From Siphlonurus alternatus (lineage: Eukaryota > Arthropoda > Insecta > Ephemeroptera > Siphlonuridae), in the NCBI GenBank assembly GCA_949825025.1, contig OX463778.1:1-64000 (forward strand): a stretch of DNA of 64,000 bases, read 5' to 3'. Below the pieces are notes generated by a model. It searched no databases. It was not told the DNA's origin and was given only the letters and a program-made list of their open reading frames with translations. Shown here one piece after another: positions 23,157 to 40,941 of the stretch (position 1 is the stretch's first letter; each line of letters begins with the position of its first letter). The position numbers and the translations under genes were made by a program.

Positions 23157-24349
23157 TGTCGATGATGCAGGACAAGCTCTCGGTCGGACGCTTTAGTCTA
23201 TGTTCATGTACACATGTTATTTAATAATAAAAATGATACGACGATTAATACTTACTTGCAACGCGGACTGCAAGTATGTTAATTACCATGTAATGCAATT
23301 TTGTTTTTCTATGACTAATTTTTTTTTAACCGATGCATTGTATTATATATTATACTTCTTGCTAATGTGATGTTAAACTCTCTTCACTTTTTGATCTTCT
23401 CTATTAATAATTTTTTCAGCCTAGTTTTGACGTGATCGGAGTGTCTTGCCTCAGTGTGCTGTCGTGATAATTATTGAATAATTATATCATATAATACATG
23501 GTTCAGCAAGAATATAAGAAGACTGTACTTTATAGATTCCTTTATGTTTTTTTGTGATTTCAAAGCTTGGTCGGAAAAAAATTGAAACTGAAATTTTAGT
23601 TGCAACGGAGGATATTGCACTATATTATATCAGCGCAGCCATAGCGTGCCGCATGGTGGTGTCGGCACATTATAGACTAATAATATGTTGTAAAAGTAGC
23701 TTAGTTGCAGCTGTACCAAATCAATGCTGCCGCATAATGAACATTTTTGTTGCAAACCCTTCTCCGAGAAACATGGGTGCATAATAGAATGACACAGGAA
23801 AAATAAGAATGTTGCATGAGCGATGCTGTGCCAGCTGTTCGACAGCATCGTGTTTTGCGTTCTGTATTAAGACACCGCGAAGCGTATACGATTGATTTGA
23901 TGATGCAATATGACAACTATGATATGAATTTTGATAAAAAGTGAAGAAAGCGTCCGTTGAAAGAGGTGAGCCTCTCCTGTGAAGTCAAATACGCGTGACG
24001 CTATGTATGCGAGTCGTTCTTCTCTAAGTATTTCATGATAAAATGCAACTTTGTTGTATAAACTTCACGAATCGGCTCTAGGGGCAGGGAGTGGAAAACC
24101 CACGTTACGAGGTGGAGCAGCGACGACACTTGAATAACTGCCACAGGACTCGTAAAGTGTAAGAGAAGACGAACATAAAGCACGGTCGCTGCGAACTCAA
24201 CTTTGATTCAGCTGTGGAGCTTGGGTGTCTTCCATCAGGTTGATACTTTTATGTTAGGCGAAAGAGCTAGAAAGGCGAGCGGGAAACAAGTTGTGCTCGC
24301 TGCTTCTTCGTGTTTACCGTCTCCTAGCTCTCTTTCACCTCGACGCATC
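21140..24349. other. Spacer between the sixth gene of unit 2 and H1 of unit 3
   Basis: 3.2-kb divergent spacer, best taken as the reference. Near 21140-21420 is the sixth-gene upstream region, with no clear TATA box. Then follow a near-palindrome GTGACCTGTCAGGTTAC (about 21488), AT-rich DNA, a C16 tract (22110-22125), the tRNA-like sequence, a T42 tract (23112-23153), the 9-bp inverted repeat and the H1 upstream region. No coding gene is seen. Confidence 0.8.
22432..22508 (-). other. tRNA-like sequence, spacer of unit 3
   Basis: Same B box and downstream T tract as in unit 1, with minor changes at the 5' end. Confidence 0.4.
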
Positions 24350-24967
24350 ATGGCTGACACCGCTGCACCCGCTGCTGCACCAGCACCCGCTGCCTCTTCT
24401 CCTGCAAAGGCCAAGAAAGCACCCAAGAAGGCCGGTGGGGCGAAGAAGCCCGCCGCGAAACCGTCTCACCCGCCCACCGCTGACATGGTCAAGAGTGCCA
24501 TCAAGAGCCTGAAGGAGCGCGGCGGCTCGTCGCTGCAGGCAATCAAGAAGTACATCTCTGCTACGTACAAGGTGGACGCAGAGAAGCTTGCTCCTTTCAT
24601 CCGCAAGTACCTCAAGTCCGCAGTGGCTTCTGGCGCGCTCGTACAAACCAAGGGGAAGGGCGCTGCCGGTTCATTCAAGCTGAGTGCGGCCGCTCCCAAG
24701 GAGAAGAAGGTGGCCACCAAGAAGCCTGCTGCCGCCGCTGCAAAGAAGACCAAGGCCCCGGCCGCCGCCGCCAAGAAACCCAAGACCGCAGCCGCCAAGA
24801 AGCCCAAGTCACCCAAGAAGGCGAAGGCAGCAGCTGCCAAACCCAAGAAGGCGCCCTCCAAGGCGAAGAAGGCTAAGCCAGCAGCGTCCAAACCAAAGGC
24901 CCCCAAGCCCAAGAAGGCAGCGGCGAAGCCCAAGGCAGCTGCCAAGCCCAAAGCAGCCAAGAAGTAA
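24350..24967 (+). CDS. H1: Histone H1, unit 3
   Basis: 205 aa, with Ala at both C-tail positions where unit 1 has Thr. Protein identical to units 4 to 7. Confidence 0.97.
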   Translation: MADTAAPAAAPAPAASSPAKAKKAPKKAGGAKKPAAKPSHPPTADMVKSAIKSLKERGGSSLQAIKKYISATYKVDAEKLAPFIRKYLKSAVASGALVQTKGKGAAGSFKLSAAAPKEKKVATKKPAAAAAKKTKAPAAAAKKPKTAAAKKPKSPKKAKAAAAKPKKAPSKAKKAKPAASKPKAPKPKKAAAKPKAAAKPKAAKK

Positions 24968-25010
24968 GCAGTGTCTATTTTATTGCATTTGCTCGTCTAG
25001 CTACTGAAAA

Positions 25011-25026
25011 GGCCCTTTTCAGGGCC
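25011..25026 (+). terminator. Histone 3' stem-loop of H1, unit 3
   Basis: GGCCCTTTTCAGGGCC, intact. Confidence 0.95.
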
Positions 25027-25465
25027 ACCAAACATTTCGCGAAGTGTTTTCTTTGCTAGCAAAACTATACCTTGCGTTTTCACCATCGTTTAATTCGTAC
25101 TTAAAACCTTCACTATCACATAGCATTATAATATGCAGAACGGGGAGGGCATCAGTTTATAGCATGAGGTGGAAGAGCAGGTCCTTCTTTATTTTATTCT
25201 TTATTCCTCATAATGTTTCGGTAACGGAAACACACGCCACGTATGCACACTGCAGTGGATACCTTCCCTGCATAAAACATCGACAGTTCTCATCCATAAC
25301 GTACTGTGGCAGTAACGCAATAGTAGGACGACAGGAGTAAAAAAAACAAACACTCAAAGCATGCAACTATTCAATGACTGCCATATAATATACACGTAAT
25401 AAAATGTACTCACGCGATTCAGCAGATGAATTGCTAACTAAAGACCCGTTCTATAGTAAAATAGT

Positions 25466-25481
25466 GGCCCTGAAAAGGGCC
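25466..25481 (-). terminator. Histone 3' stem-loop of H3, unit 3
   Basis: Minus-strand GGCCCTTTTCAGGGCC, intact. Confidence 0.95.
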
Positions 25482-25509
25482 TTTTCGATGTCGGTGATGG
25501 GCAGGCAAA

Positions 25510-26457
<948 letters not shown>

Positions 26458-26503
26458 GCTGCTGCTGCATACACCTCGCTCGCTGCCAGACCAACATCGA
26501 AAA

Positions 26504-26519
26504 GGCCCTTTTCAGGGCC
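26504..26519 (+). terminator. Histone 3' stem-loop of H4, unit 3
   Basis: GGCCCTTTTCAGGGCC, intact. Confidence 0.95.
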
Positions 26520-27167
26520 ACCACGAATCTCTGCAGAGTGTCTTTTTAGTGAGCAATGCGCGTGAGTACAAGTGTATCGTTATTTGTGATTAGGTTTATA
26601 GCTGTTCCTTGTGATTCGACTTACTTTTTCTGTATGCATGAAATAAGTTGTTTTTATCGGTTCATTTTCGTATCAGTGTCATTATTTTGAAGGGACGAAT
26701 ATATATAATGTACGGAGTGTAGGCCCGACTCGGTTGTATTGCCAAGTGATGAATATAGGAAAACTGAATAAAAAGAACAAGGATCATGATGCACGCGCTA
26801 TCTATATGATATTGCAGTTGTACAACAGATGCACAATATGCGTTTAGTTTCATACTCTCCTGAGACCTATCTTGGTCGAGAATGATTAAAAAAATAAAAA
26901 TATCCCTGACTAACACGGTCGTGCATGTATGCATCATATAATACACTGGAAGTGCACTGCTCACCGTCCTCACAAAGTGATGCCGCCCAAGATTATGTAC
27001 ATACTGCGGCTGTGCCACACAAAATTAACTGTAGCAAATTACATACCAATAGACAACACTAAACTGCAGGCGAGAAAATAACGATGATAGAAAAAGCAAA
27101 TGCTCACTCACCTCTTTGTTGCACCATAATTGCTAGTGGAAAAGAACTCTATACAGAAATATATGGT

Positions 27168-27183
27168 GGCCCTGAAAAGGGCC
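27168..27183 (-). terminator. Histone 3' stem-loop of H2A, unit 3
   Basis: Minus-strand GGCCCTTTTCAGGGCC, intact. Confidence 0.95.
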
Positions 27184-27215
27184 TTTTCAATGCAGCAGAC
27201 AGCGATGGTTGATGC

Positions 27216-27689
<474 letters not shown>

Positions 27690-27893
27690 TTACTCCGCAC
27701 CAATCACGGCTCTGCGCGGGAACATTTTGTTTCCAGCCTGCGCCACGGAGAGCGCTTCAGTCGCCAACTTTGAAAGAGTGCACAAACGACGCCCGGCGAT
27801 TGGTGCGGAGTATTTCTCACTCCGTGGGTACTTAGTCTAACGCCGTTTCACGTGCCGGCTCATTTTCAAGCAAGATCTCGACGAGTCAGCATC

Positions 27894-28268
27894 ATGCCGC
27901 CCAAGACGAGTGGAAAAGCCGCGAAGAAGTCTGGCAAAGCCCAGAAGAACATCTCCAAGTCGGACAAGAAGGGCCGCAAGAAGAGGAGGAAGGAGAGCTA
28001 CGCCATCTACATCTATAAGGTGTTGAAGCAGGTCCACCCCGACACCGGCGTGTCCAGCAAGGCCATGAGCATCATGAACAGCTTCGTGAACGACATCTTC
28101 GAGCGCATCGCTGCCGAGGCCAGCCGCCTGGCTCACTACAACAAGCGCTCCACCATCACGAGCCGGGAGATCCAGACCGCCGTGCGTCTGCTGCTGCCAG
28201 GAGAGCTGGCCAAGCACGCCGTGAGTGAGGGCACCAAGGCAGTGACCAAGTACACCAGCTCCAAGTAA
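27894..28268 (+). CDS. H2B: Histone H2B, unit 3
   Basis: 124 aa, identical protein. Confidence 0.98.
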   Translation: MPPKTSGKAAKKSGKAQKNISKSDKKGRKKRRKESYAIYIYKVLKQVHPDTGVSSKAMSIMNSFVNDIFERIAAEASRLAHYNKRSTITSREIQTAVRLLLPGELAKHAVSEGTKAVTKYTSSK

Positions 28269-28322
28269 GTCAGTTTTGCACTTCCAACATCATCGCTGCT
28301 GCTGCTGTATGTACATCGAAAA

Positions 28323-28338
28323 GGCCCTTTTCAGGGCC
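28323..28338 (+). terminator. Histone 3' stem-loop of H2B, unit 3
   Basis: GGCCCTTTTCAGGGCC, intact. Confidence 0.95.
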
Positions 28339-28791
28339 ACCATTCTTCTCTGTATAGCAGTTTTGGTACTAGCAATGTGTGCTGTTGTCAATTATTATTA
28401 TTATTATTTCTTATTATTGTTCTGACTTGTACATTGTGATCTATATATATGTATGTTTGTGCGCATGAAAGAGATAATACAATAAAGTAAATTTGTGTTT
28501 GATGTGTCTTGTGAATAAAAATCCTGCTCCGTGTGTCCATCGTGACGGTTCTGTGTGCGAGCCGCATGATGGAATTCCCGCTTTTATTCCATCGCCATCT
28601 TGTTGCATGCATACAACTGCAGCCTGGCTACCTGGGCCCGCCCGCCCGTTGGCTTGTATTTTGTACACTTTTTGTTTAAATAACTACATGGTTGTAGGTC
28701 GAAGGCAATTTTTATTTTTTATTATCTCTTTACATATTATTATGTTTATGATACGATTGCTGCATTTTCACTCTCCCGCTAGTTGTTTGGT

Positions 28792-28807
28792 GGCTCTGAA
28801 AAGAGCC
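28792..28807 (-). terminator. Histone 3' stem-loop of the sixth gene, unit 3
   Basis: Minus-strand GGCTCTTTTCAGAGCC, intact. Confidence 0.93.
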
Positions 28808-28850
28808 GTTTCTGTAGTGATCGGAAAGGAACTTGGGATTTCTTGCGATT

Positions 28851-29048
28851 TTACTTCTTCTTGGTCGCCTTTGGCTTCGCTGCTGCCTTGGGCTTGGCCG
28901 GAGATGACTTTGGTTTCGCAGCAGCCTTCCTTGCTTTCGATGGTGCCGCCGCCGCCTTTGGTTTTGCTGCGGGCTTTGCTTTTTTCACTTTTGCGAGCGC
29001 CTTCTTCGGCTTGCTTGCCTTCGCTGCCGGCGATTTCTTGGCGGCCAT
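28851..29048 (-). CDS. Sixth array gene (65-aa H1-tail-like protein), unit 3
   Basis: Protein identical to unit 1, and the upstream region is uninterrupted. Confidence 0.87.
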   Translation of the reverse strand: MAAKKSPAAKASKPKKALAKVKKAKPAAKPKAAAAPSKARKAAAKPKSSPAKPKAAAKPKATKKK

Positions 29049-32000
29049 GCTAGTTATGAGCGACGAGTCGGACGTTGGCTAGAGCAGAGTAAAAATTTGC
29101 AGCAGCTCTCTCTCGGCTGCAGCTTCGCTAGTCATTTGACTACCACTAAAACCCCAACCTGATGTAAGTCTCTTTCTCTTGGCTCCACCCCTTTCAATTC
29201 GGCGCGTACATTTTGAACGTTTGAATTGATGAGCATAAAATAACATATCAGATTGTGGGTGTTTGTTTAGGAACTGCAGAATGCAAGATGTTTGGTTTTT
29301 GTGATGCAGCATATGATATGATGTAGTTTTCTATATTTATCATCGTCATTACGCATTTTGAAAATTGAATGTTTTTAGGGTCGTTTCAGGGTCAAGGGTG
29401 ACCTGTCAGGTTACACCAAAACCAAACACTTAAAGTTTAGTATTTCAAATGAAAATTTTAAAACTTTCAAAACCTTGCAATTTATAGTTGTTTTTACTAA
29501 TGACCCTGAATATCCTTCAGGATCCAACCTATGACTTCCTTATAATAGGGAAGACCCTGACGACGTATAGGTAGGTGGTGGTCCAAATTTGGGAGCCCTA
29601 GGTTTGGTAGAATAATTTCGGGATATTTTTTCAACTTGAAGAGGGTTCACTTTTTAAAATTTTCATTTGCGTGCCCATACGCGGGCACGCTATTAGGGTT
29701 ATTCAATGTAATATTGTTAAAATATAGAAATTGATATGAATTTATGTATGTATGTATTTATACGTAATATATATTATGTGTAATATTTCCTAGAATAATA
29801 CTGTTAACATTACACAACGTCTAATTTATTTGTTTTTTTTTTTCATTTTGTGTGGAAATTGTCAGAAAGTAAATGCCATTTTTTTTTTTTTTTTTAACTA
29901 TATCTTTTGTCACACAAATCGTACACTGCATTATTGCTATTGTTTAGTCATATACTATCAGTAAATTCAGATTCAACAAATTCGTCCGTCACTTAATATA
30001 TAATATATATATTTCCCCCCCCCCCCCCTCACCAAAAGAAATCACATTCTACGATTATTATTAAGTTGTTCATTCAGAATAACACATATCAGAACGAAAA
30101 GAAACAACAATATGGAAAAAATAATTTGTCTACAAATATATATAAATAGGTCACTCAACCATATTGAAACACATTTGAAATAACACATAGCGGCGCGCCG
30201 CCCCCAGTGACGTCCTCGGGGATGTTCCCGAATTTTCACTTGCCAATTATCATCGTAAAATTTATATTAAAAAGAATGTTTACAGTCTTTTAGAATGAGG
30301 ACTACAAGATTTTACCAAAAAAAAAAAAAAAAAAGTTAGGTCCGCCAGGAATCGAACTCGGACCTTTTGGTTGATAAGCCGACGTCGTAGACAACTTGGA
30401 TCTTGCTCTTGGTTATAAAACTTAGGTTTAGTTGGCTTTATAAATTGCAATTTTTTGGGTGTTTTATAATATTTTAATATTACGAGCAAAGTTGCGCTAT
30501 TTTTTTTTTTTTAAGCAATCTGGTACAATGGGAGATTGTTATTATTTAATATTGAGATTTAATTTTTATTTTTTATAATTTTAAAAAGGTCCCTCCGAGG
30601 ACATTTGTGGGGGGACTTTGATGTCTATTCAAGTTTTGGGGCGAGGCATTAAATATTATCTATTCCTGTCGAATTTTATAATCCTAGATTGCAAACTCTT
30701 TCAAACATTGCTTTTTTTTTTTTTTTTTTTTAACCTTCATTCCTACTCTTATAAATCCACAGATCTATATTATAGTTCATGATCCTGGCATTTTACGCAT
30801 CATTGTTATATAATATAGCCTTAATTCCCCCTGACCTCAAGTTGCTTCTAAAATATGCGTACTAACTTAAATGTCCTCCTCGGTACTATAAGCCGGACTA
30901 TACAGGCACACTGCATTTCGCTGCAACACAGACGCGCACCACCCGAGACCAACAAACAAACAGCAGAACCACAACAAGATGCAGCAACACGCACAAATCA
31001 CTGCAAACTTGCCTTTTTTTTTTTTATATGTTGATGATGCAGGACAAGCTCTCGGTCGGACGCTTTAGTCTATGTTCATGTACACATGTTATTTAATAAT
31101 AAAAATGATACGACGATTAATACTTACTTGCAACGCGGACTGCAAGTATGTTAATTACCATGTAATGCTATTTTGTTTTTCTATGACAAATTTTTTTTTT
31201 AACCGATGCATTGTATTATATATTATACTTCTTGCTAATGTGATGTTAAACTCTCTTCACTTTTTGATCTTCTCTATTAATAATTTTTTCAGCCTAGTTT
31301 TGACGTGATCGGAGTGTCTTGCCTCAGTGTGCTGTCGTGATAATTATTGAATAAATATATCATATAATACATGGTTCAGCAAGAATATAAGAAGACTGTA
31401 CTTTATAGATTCCTTTATGTTTTTTTGTGATTTCAAAGCTTGGTCGGAAAAAAATTGAAACTGAAATTTTAGTTGCAACGGAGGATATTGCACTATATTA
31501 TATCAGCGCAGCCATAGCGTGCCGCATGGTGGTGTCGGCACATTATAGACTAATAATATGTTGTAAAAGTAGCTTAGTTGCAGCTGTACCAAATCAATGC
31601 TGCCGCATAATGAACATTTTTGTTGCAAACCCTTCTCCGAGAAACATGGGTGCATAATAGAATGACACAGGAAAAATAAGAATGTTGCATGAGCGATGCT
31701 GTGCCAGCTGTTCGACAGCATCGTGTTTTGCGTTCTGTATTAAGACACCGCGAAGCGTATACGATTGATTTGATGATGCAATATGACAACTATGATATGA
31801 ATTTTGATAAAAAGTGAAGAAAGCGTCCGTTGAAAGAGGTGAGCCTCTCCTGTGAAGTCAAATACGCGTGACGCTATGTATGCGAGTCGTTCTTCTCTAA
31901 GTATTTCATGATAACATGCAACTTTGTTGTATAAACTTCACGAATCGGCTCTAGGGGCAGGGAGTGGAAAACCCACGTTACGAGGTGGAGCAGCGACGAC

Positions 32001-32222
32001 ACTTGAATAACTGCCACAGGACTCGTAAAGTGTAAGAGAAGACGAACATAAAGCACGGTCGCTGCGAACTCAACTTTGATTCAGCTGTGGAGCTTGGGTG
32101 TCTTCCATCAGGTTGATACTTTTATGTTAGGCGAAAGAGCTAGAAAGGCGAGCGGGAAACAAGTTGTGCTCGCTGCTTCTTCGTGTTTACCGTCTCCTAG
32201 CTCTCTTTCACCTCGACGCATC
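29049..32222. other. Spacer between the sixth gene of unit 3 and H1 of unit 4
   Basis: Same order of landmarks as the preceding spacer, with a C14 tract (30015-30028) and a T tract of only 12 (31014-31025). No gene is seen. Confidence 0.8.
30335..30411 (-). other. tRNA-like sequence, spacer of unit 4
   Basis: Same B-box-bearing sequence, followed on its minus strand by a long T tract. Confidence 0.4.
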
Positions 32223-32840
32223 ATGGCTGACACCGCTGCACCCGCTGCTGCACCAGCACCCGCTGCCTCTTCTCCTGCAAAGGCCAAGAAAGCACCCAAG
32301 AAGGCCGGTGGGGCGAAGAAGCCCGCCGCGAAACCGTCTCACCCGCCCACCGCTGACATGGTCAAGAGTGCCATCAAGAGCCTGAAGGAGCGCGGCGGCT
32401 CGTCGCTGCAGGCAATCAAGAAGTACATCTCTGCTACGTACAAGGTGGACGCAGAGAAGCTTGCTCCTTTCATCCGCAAGTACCTCAAGTCCGCAGTGGC
32501 TTCTGGCGCGCTCGTACAAACCAAGGGGAAGGGCGCTGCCGGTTCATTCAAGCTGAGTGCGGCCGCTCCCAAGGAGAAGAAGGTGGCCACCAAGAAGCCT
32601 GCTGCCGCCGCTGCAAAGAAGACCAAGGCCCCGGCCGCCGCCGCCAAGAAACCCAAGACCGCAGCCGCCAAGAAGCCCAAGTCACCCAAGAAGGCGAAGG
32701 CAGCAGCTGCCAAACCCAAGAAGGCGCCCTCCAAGGCGAAGAAGGCTAAGCCAGCAGCGTCCAAACCAAAGGCCCCCAAGCCCAAAAAGGCAGCGGCGAA
32801 GCCCAAGGCAGCTGCCAAGCCCAAAGCAGCCAAGAAGTAA
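32223..32840 (+). CDS. H1: Histone H1, unit 4
   Basis: 205 aa, identical to unit 3; one silent AAG to AAA change near the C-terminus. Confidence 0.97.
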   Translation: MADTAAPAAAPAPAASSPAKAKKAPKKAGGAKKPAAKPSHPPTADMVKSAIKSLKERGGSSLQAIKKYISATYKVDAEKLAPFIRKYLKSAVASGALVQTKGKGAAGSFKLSAAAPKEKKVATKKPAAAAAKKTKAPAAAAKKPKTAAAKKPKSPKKAKAAAAKPKKAPSKAKKAKPAASKPKAPKPKKAAAKPKAAAKPKAAKK

Positions 32841-32883
32841 GCAGTGTCTATTTTATTGCATTTGCTCGTCTAGCTACTGAAAA

Positions 32884-32899
32884 GGCCCTTTTCAGGGCC
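32884..32899 (+). terminator. Histone 3' stem-loop of H1, unit 4
   Basis: GGCCCTTTTCAGGGCC, intact. Confidence 0.95.
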
Positions 32900-33339
32900 A
32901 CCAAACATTTCGCGAAGTGTTTTCTTTGCTAGCAAAACTATACCTTGCGTTTTCACCATCGTTTAATTCGTACTTAAAACCTTCACTATCACATAGCATT
33001 ACAATATGCAGAACGGGGAGGGCATCAGTTTATAGCATGAGGTGGAAGAGCAGGTCCTTCTTTATTTTATTCTTTATTCCTCATAATGTTTCGGTAACGG
33101 AAACACACGCCACGTATGCACACTGCAGTGGATACCTTCCCTGCATAAAACATCGACAGTTCTCATCCATAACGTACTGTGGCGGTAACGCAATAGTAGG
33201 ACGACAGGAGTAAAAAAAAACAAACACTCAAAGCATGCAACTATTCAATGACTGCCATATAATATACACGTAATAAAATGTACTCACGCGATTCAGCAGA
33301 TGAATTGCTAACTAAAGACCCGTTCTATAGTAAAATAGT

Positions 33340-33355
33340 GGCCCTGAAAAGGGCC
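33340..33355 (-). terminator. Histone 3' stem-loop of H3, unit 4
   Basis: Minus-strand GGCCCTTTTCAGGGCC, intact. Confidence 0.95.
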
Positions 33356-33383
33356 TTTTCGATGTCGGTGATGGGCAGGCAAA

Positions 33384-36350
<2,967 letters not shown>

Positions 36351-36396
36351 GCTGCTGCTGCATACACCTCGCTCGCTGCCAGACCAACATCGAAAA

Positions 36397-36412
36397 GGCC
36401 CTTTTCAGGGCC
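36397..36412 (+). terminator. Histone 3' stem-loop of H4, unit 4
   Basis: GGCCCTTTTCAGGGCC, intact. Confidence 0.95.
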
Positions 36413-37060
36413 ACCACGAATCTCTGCAGAGTGTCTTTTTAGTGAGCAATGCGCGTGAGTACAAGTGTATCGTTATTTGTGATTAGGTTTATAGCTGTTC
36501 CTTGTGATTCGACTTACTTTTTCTGTATGCATGAAATAAGTTGTTTTTATCGGTTCATTTTCGTATCAGTGTCATTATTTTGAAGGGACGAATATATATG
36601 ATGTACGGAGTGTAGGCCCGACTCGGTTGTATTGCCAAGTGATGAATATAGGAAAACTGAATAAAAAGAACAAGGATCATGATGCACGCGCTATCTATAT
36701 GATATTGCAGTTGTACAACAGATGCACAATATGCGTTTAGTTTCATACTCTCCTGAGACCTATCTTGGTCGAGAATGATTAAAAAAATAAAAATATCCCT
36801 GACTAACACGGTCGTGCATGTATGCATCATATAATACACTGGAAGTGCACTGCTCACCGTCCTCACAAAGTGATGCCGCCCAAGATTATGTACATACTGC
36901 GGCTGTGCCACACAAAATTAACTGTAGCAAATTACATACCAATAGACAACACTAAACTGCAGGCGAGAAAATAACGATGATAGAAAAAGCAAATGCTCAC
37001 TCACCTCTTTGTTGCACCATAATTGCTAGTGGAAAAGAACTCTATACAGAAATATATGGT

Positions 37061-37076
37061 GGCCCTGAAAAGGGCC
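37061..37076 (-). terminator. Histone 3' stem-loop of H2A, unit 4
   Basis: Minus-strand GGCCCTTTTCAGGGCC, intact. Confidence 0.95.
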
Positions 37077-37108
37077 TTTTCAATGCAGCAGACAGCGATG
37101 GTTGATGC

Positions 37109-37582
<474 letters not shown>

Positions 37583-37786
37583 TTACTCCGCACCAATCAC
37601 GGCTCTGCGCGGGAACATTTTGTTTCCAGCCTGCGCCACGGAGAGCGCTTCAGTCGCCAACTTTGAAAGAGTGCACAAACGACGCCCGGCGATTGGTGCG
37701 GAGTATTTCTCACTCCGTGGGTACTTAGTCTAACGCCGTTTCACGTGCCGGCTCATTTTCAAGCAAGATCTCGACGAGTCAGCATC

Positions 37787-38161
37787 ATGCCGCCCAAGAC
37801 GAGTGGAAAAGCCGCGAAGAAGTCTGGCAAAGCCCAGAAGAACATCTCCAAGTCGGACAAGAAGGGCCGCAAGAAGAGGAGGAAGGAGAGCTACGCCATC
37901 TACATCTATAAGGTGTTGAAGCAGGTCCACCCCGACACCGGCGTGTCCAGCAAGGCCATGAGCATCATGAACAGCTTCGTGAACGACATCTTCGAGCGCA
38001 TCGCTGCCGAGGCCAGCCGCCTGGCTCACTACAACAAGCGCTCCACCATCACGAGCCGGGAGATCCAGACCGCCGTGCGTCTGCTGCTGCCAGGAGAGCT
38101 GGCCAAGCACGCCGTGAGTGAGGGCACCAAGGCAGTGACCAAGTACACCAGCTCCAAGTAA
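37787..38161 (+). CDS. H2B: Histone H2B, unit 4
   Basis: 124 aa, identical protein. Confidence 0.98.
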   Translation: MPPKTSGKAAKKSGKAQKNISKSDKKGRKKRRKESYAIYIYKVLKQVHPDTGVSSKAMSIMNSFVNDIFERIAAEASRLAHYNKRSTITSREIQTAVRLLLPGELAKHAVSEGTKAVTKYTSSK

Positions 38162-38215
38162 GTCAGTTTTGCACTTCCAACATCATCGCTGCTGCTGCTG
38201 TATGTACATCGAAAA

Positions 38216-38231
38216 GGCCCTTTTCAGGGCC
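38216..38231 (+). terminator. Histone 3' stem-loop of H2B, unit 4
   Basis: GGCCCTTTTCAGGGCC, intact. Confidence 0.95.
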
Positions 38232-38684
38232 ACCATTCTTCTCTGTATAGCAGTTTTGGTACTAGCAATGTGTGCTGTTGTCAATTATTATTATTATTAT
38301 TTCTTATTATTGTTCTGACTTGTACATTGTGATCTATATATATGTATGTTTGTGCGCATGAAAGAGATAATACAATAAAGTAAATTTGTGTTTGATGTGT
38401 CTTGTGAATAAAAATCCTGCTCCGTGTGTCCATCGTGACGGTTCTGTGTGCGAGCCGCATGATGGAATTCCCGCTTTTATTCCATCGCCATCTTGTTGCA
38501 TGCATACAACTGCAGCCTGGCTACCTGGGCCCGCCCGCCCGTTGGCTTGTATTTTGTACACTTTTTGTTTAAATAACTACATGGTTGTAGGTCGAAGGCA
38601 ATTTTTATTTTTTATTATCTCTTTACATATTATTATGTTTATGATACGATTGCTGCATTTTCACTCTCCCGCTAGTTGTTTGGT

Positions 38685-38700
38685 GGCTCTGAAAAGAGCC
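38685..38700 (-). terminator. Histone 3' stem-loop of the sixth gene, unit 4
   Basis: Minus-strand GGCTCTTTTCAGAGCC, intact. Confidence 0.93.
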
Positions 38701-38743
38701 GTTTCTGTAGTGATCGGAAAGGAACTTGGGATTTCTTGCGATT

Positions 38744-38941
38744 TTACTTCTTCTTGGTCGCCTTTGGCTTCGCTGCTGCCTTGGGCTTGGCCGGAGATGA
38801 CTTTGGTTTCGCAGCAGCCTTCCTTGCTTTCGATGGTGCCGCCGCCGCCTTTGGTTTTGCTGCGGGCTTTGCTTTTTTCACTTTTGCGAGCGCCTTCTTC
38901 GGCTTGCTTGCCTTCGCTGCCGGCGATTTCTTGGCGGCCAT
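38744..38941 (-). CDS. Sixth array gene (65-aa H1-tail-like protein), unit 4
   Basis: Protein identical to units 1 and 3. Confidence 0.87.
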   Translation of the reverse strand: MAAKKSPAAKASKPKKALAKVKKAKPAAKPKAAAAPSKARKAAAKPKSSPAKPKAAAKPKATKKK

Positions 38942-40905
38942 GCTAGTTATGAGCGACGAGTCGGACGTTGGCTAGAGCAGAGTAAAAATTTGCAGCAGCT
39001 CTCTCTCGGCTGCAGCTTCGCTAGTCATTTGACTACCACTAAAACCCCAACCTGATGTAAGTCTCTTTCTCTTGGCTCCACCCCTTTCAATTCGGCGCGT
39101 ACATTTTGAACGTTTGAATTGATGAGCATAAAATAACATATCAGATTGTGGGTGTTTGTTTAGGAACTGCAGAATGCAAGATGTTTGGTTTTTGTGATGC
39201 AGCATATGATATGATGTAGTTTTCTATATTTATCATCGTCATTACGCATTTTGAAAATTGAATGTTTTTAGGGTCGTTTCAGGGTCAAGGGTGACCTGTC
39301 AGGTTACACCAAAACCAAACACTTAAAGTTAAGTATTTCAAATGAAAGTTTTAAAACTTTCAAAACCTTGCAATTTATAGTTGTTTTTACTAATGACCCT
39401 GAATATCCTTCAGGATCCAACCTATGACTTCCTTATAATAGGGAAGACCCTGACGACGTATAGGTAGGTGGTGGTCCAAATTTGGGAGCCCTAGGTTTGG
39501 TAGAATAATTTCGGGATATTTTTTCAACTTGAAGAGGGTTCACTTTTTAAAATTTTCATTTGCGTGCCCATACGCGGGCACGCTATAATATTAGGCAGAT
39601 TAGGGTTATTCAATGTAATATTGTTAAAATATAGAAATTGATAGGAATTTATGTATGTATGTATTTATACGTAATATATATGTGTAATATTTCCTAGAAT
39701 AATACTGTTAACATTACACAACGTCTAATTTATTTGTTTTTTTTCATTTTGTGTGGAAATTGTCAGAAAGTAAATGCCATTTTTTTTTTTTTTTGTAACT
39801 ATATCTTTTGTCACACAAATCGTACACTGCATTATTGCTATTGTTTAGTCATATACTATCAGTAAATTCAGATTCAACAAATTCGTCCGTCACTTAATAT
39901 ATAATATATATATTCCCCCCCCCCCCTCACCAAAAGAAATCACATTCTACGATTATTATTAAGTTGTTCATTCAGAATAACACATATCAGAACGAAAAGA
40001 AACAACAATATGGAAAAATTAATTTGTCTACAAATATATATAAATAGGTCACTCAACCATATTGAAACACATTTGAAATAACACATAGCGGCGCGCCGCC
40101 CCCAGTGACGTCCTCGGGGATGTTCCCGAATTTTCACTTGCCAATTATCATCGTAAAATTTATATTAAAAAGAATGTTTACAGTCTTTTAGAATGAGGAC
40201 TACAAGATTTTACCAAAAAAAAAAAAAAAAAAGTTAGGTCCGCCAGGAATCGAACTCGGACCTTTTGGTTGATAAGCCGACGTCGTAGACAACTTGGATC
40301 TTGCTCTTGGTAATAAAACTTAGGTTTAGTTGGCTTTATAAATTGCAATTTTTTGGGTGTTTTATAATATTTTAATATTACGAGCAAAGTTGCGCTATTT
40401 TTTTTTTTAAGCAATCTGGTACAATGGGAGATTGTTATTATTTAATATTGAGATTTAATTTTTATTTTTTATAATTTTAAAAAGGTCCCTCCGAGGACAT
40501 TTGTGGGGGGACTTTGATGTCTATTCAAGTTTTGGGGCGAGGCATTAAATATTATCAATTCCTGTCGAATTTTATAATCCTAGATTGCAAACTCTTTCAA
40601 ACATTGCTTTTTTTTTTTTTTTTTTTTAACCTTCATTCCTACTCTTATAAATCCACAGATCTATATTATAGTTCATGATCCTGGCATTTTACGCATCATT
40701 GTTATATAATATAGCCTTAATTCCCCCTGACCTCAAGTTGCTTCTAAAATATGCGTACTAACTTAAATGTCCTCCTCGGTACTATAAGCCGGACTATACA
40801 GGCACACTGCATTTCGCTGCAACACAGACGCGCACCACCCGAGACCAACAAACAAACAGCAGCACCACAACAAGATGCAGCAACACGCACAAATCACTGC
40901 AAACT

Positions 40906-40941
<36 letters not shown>
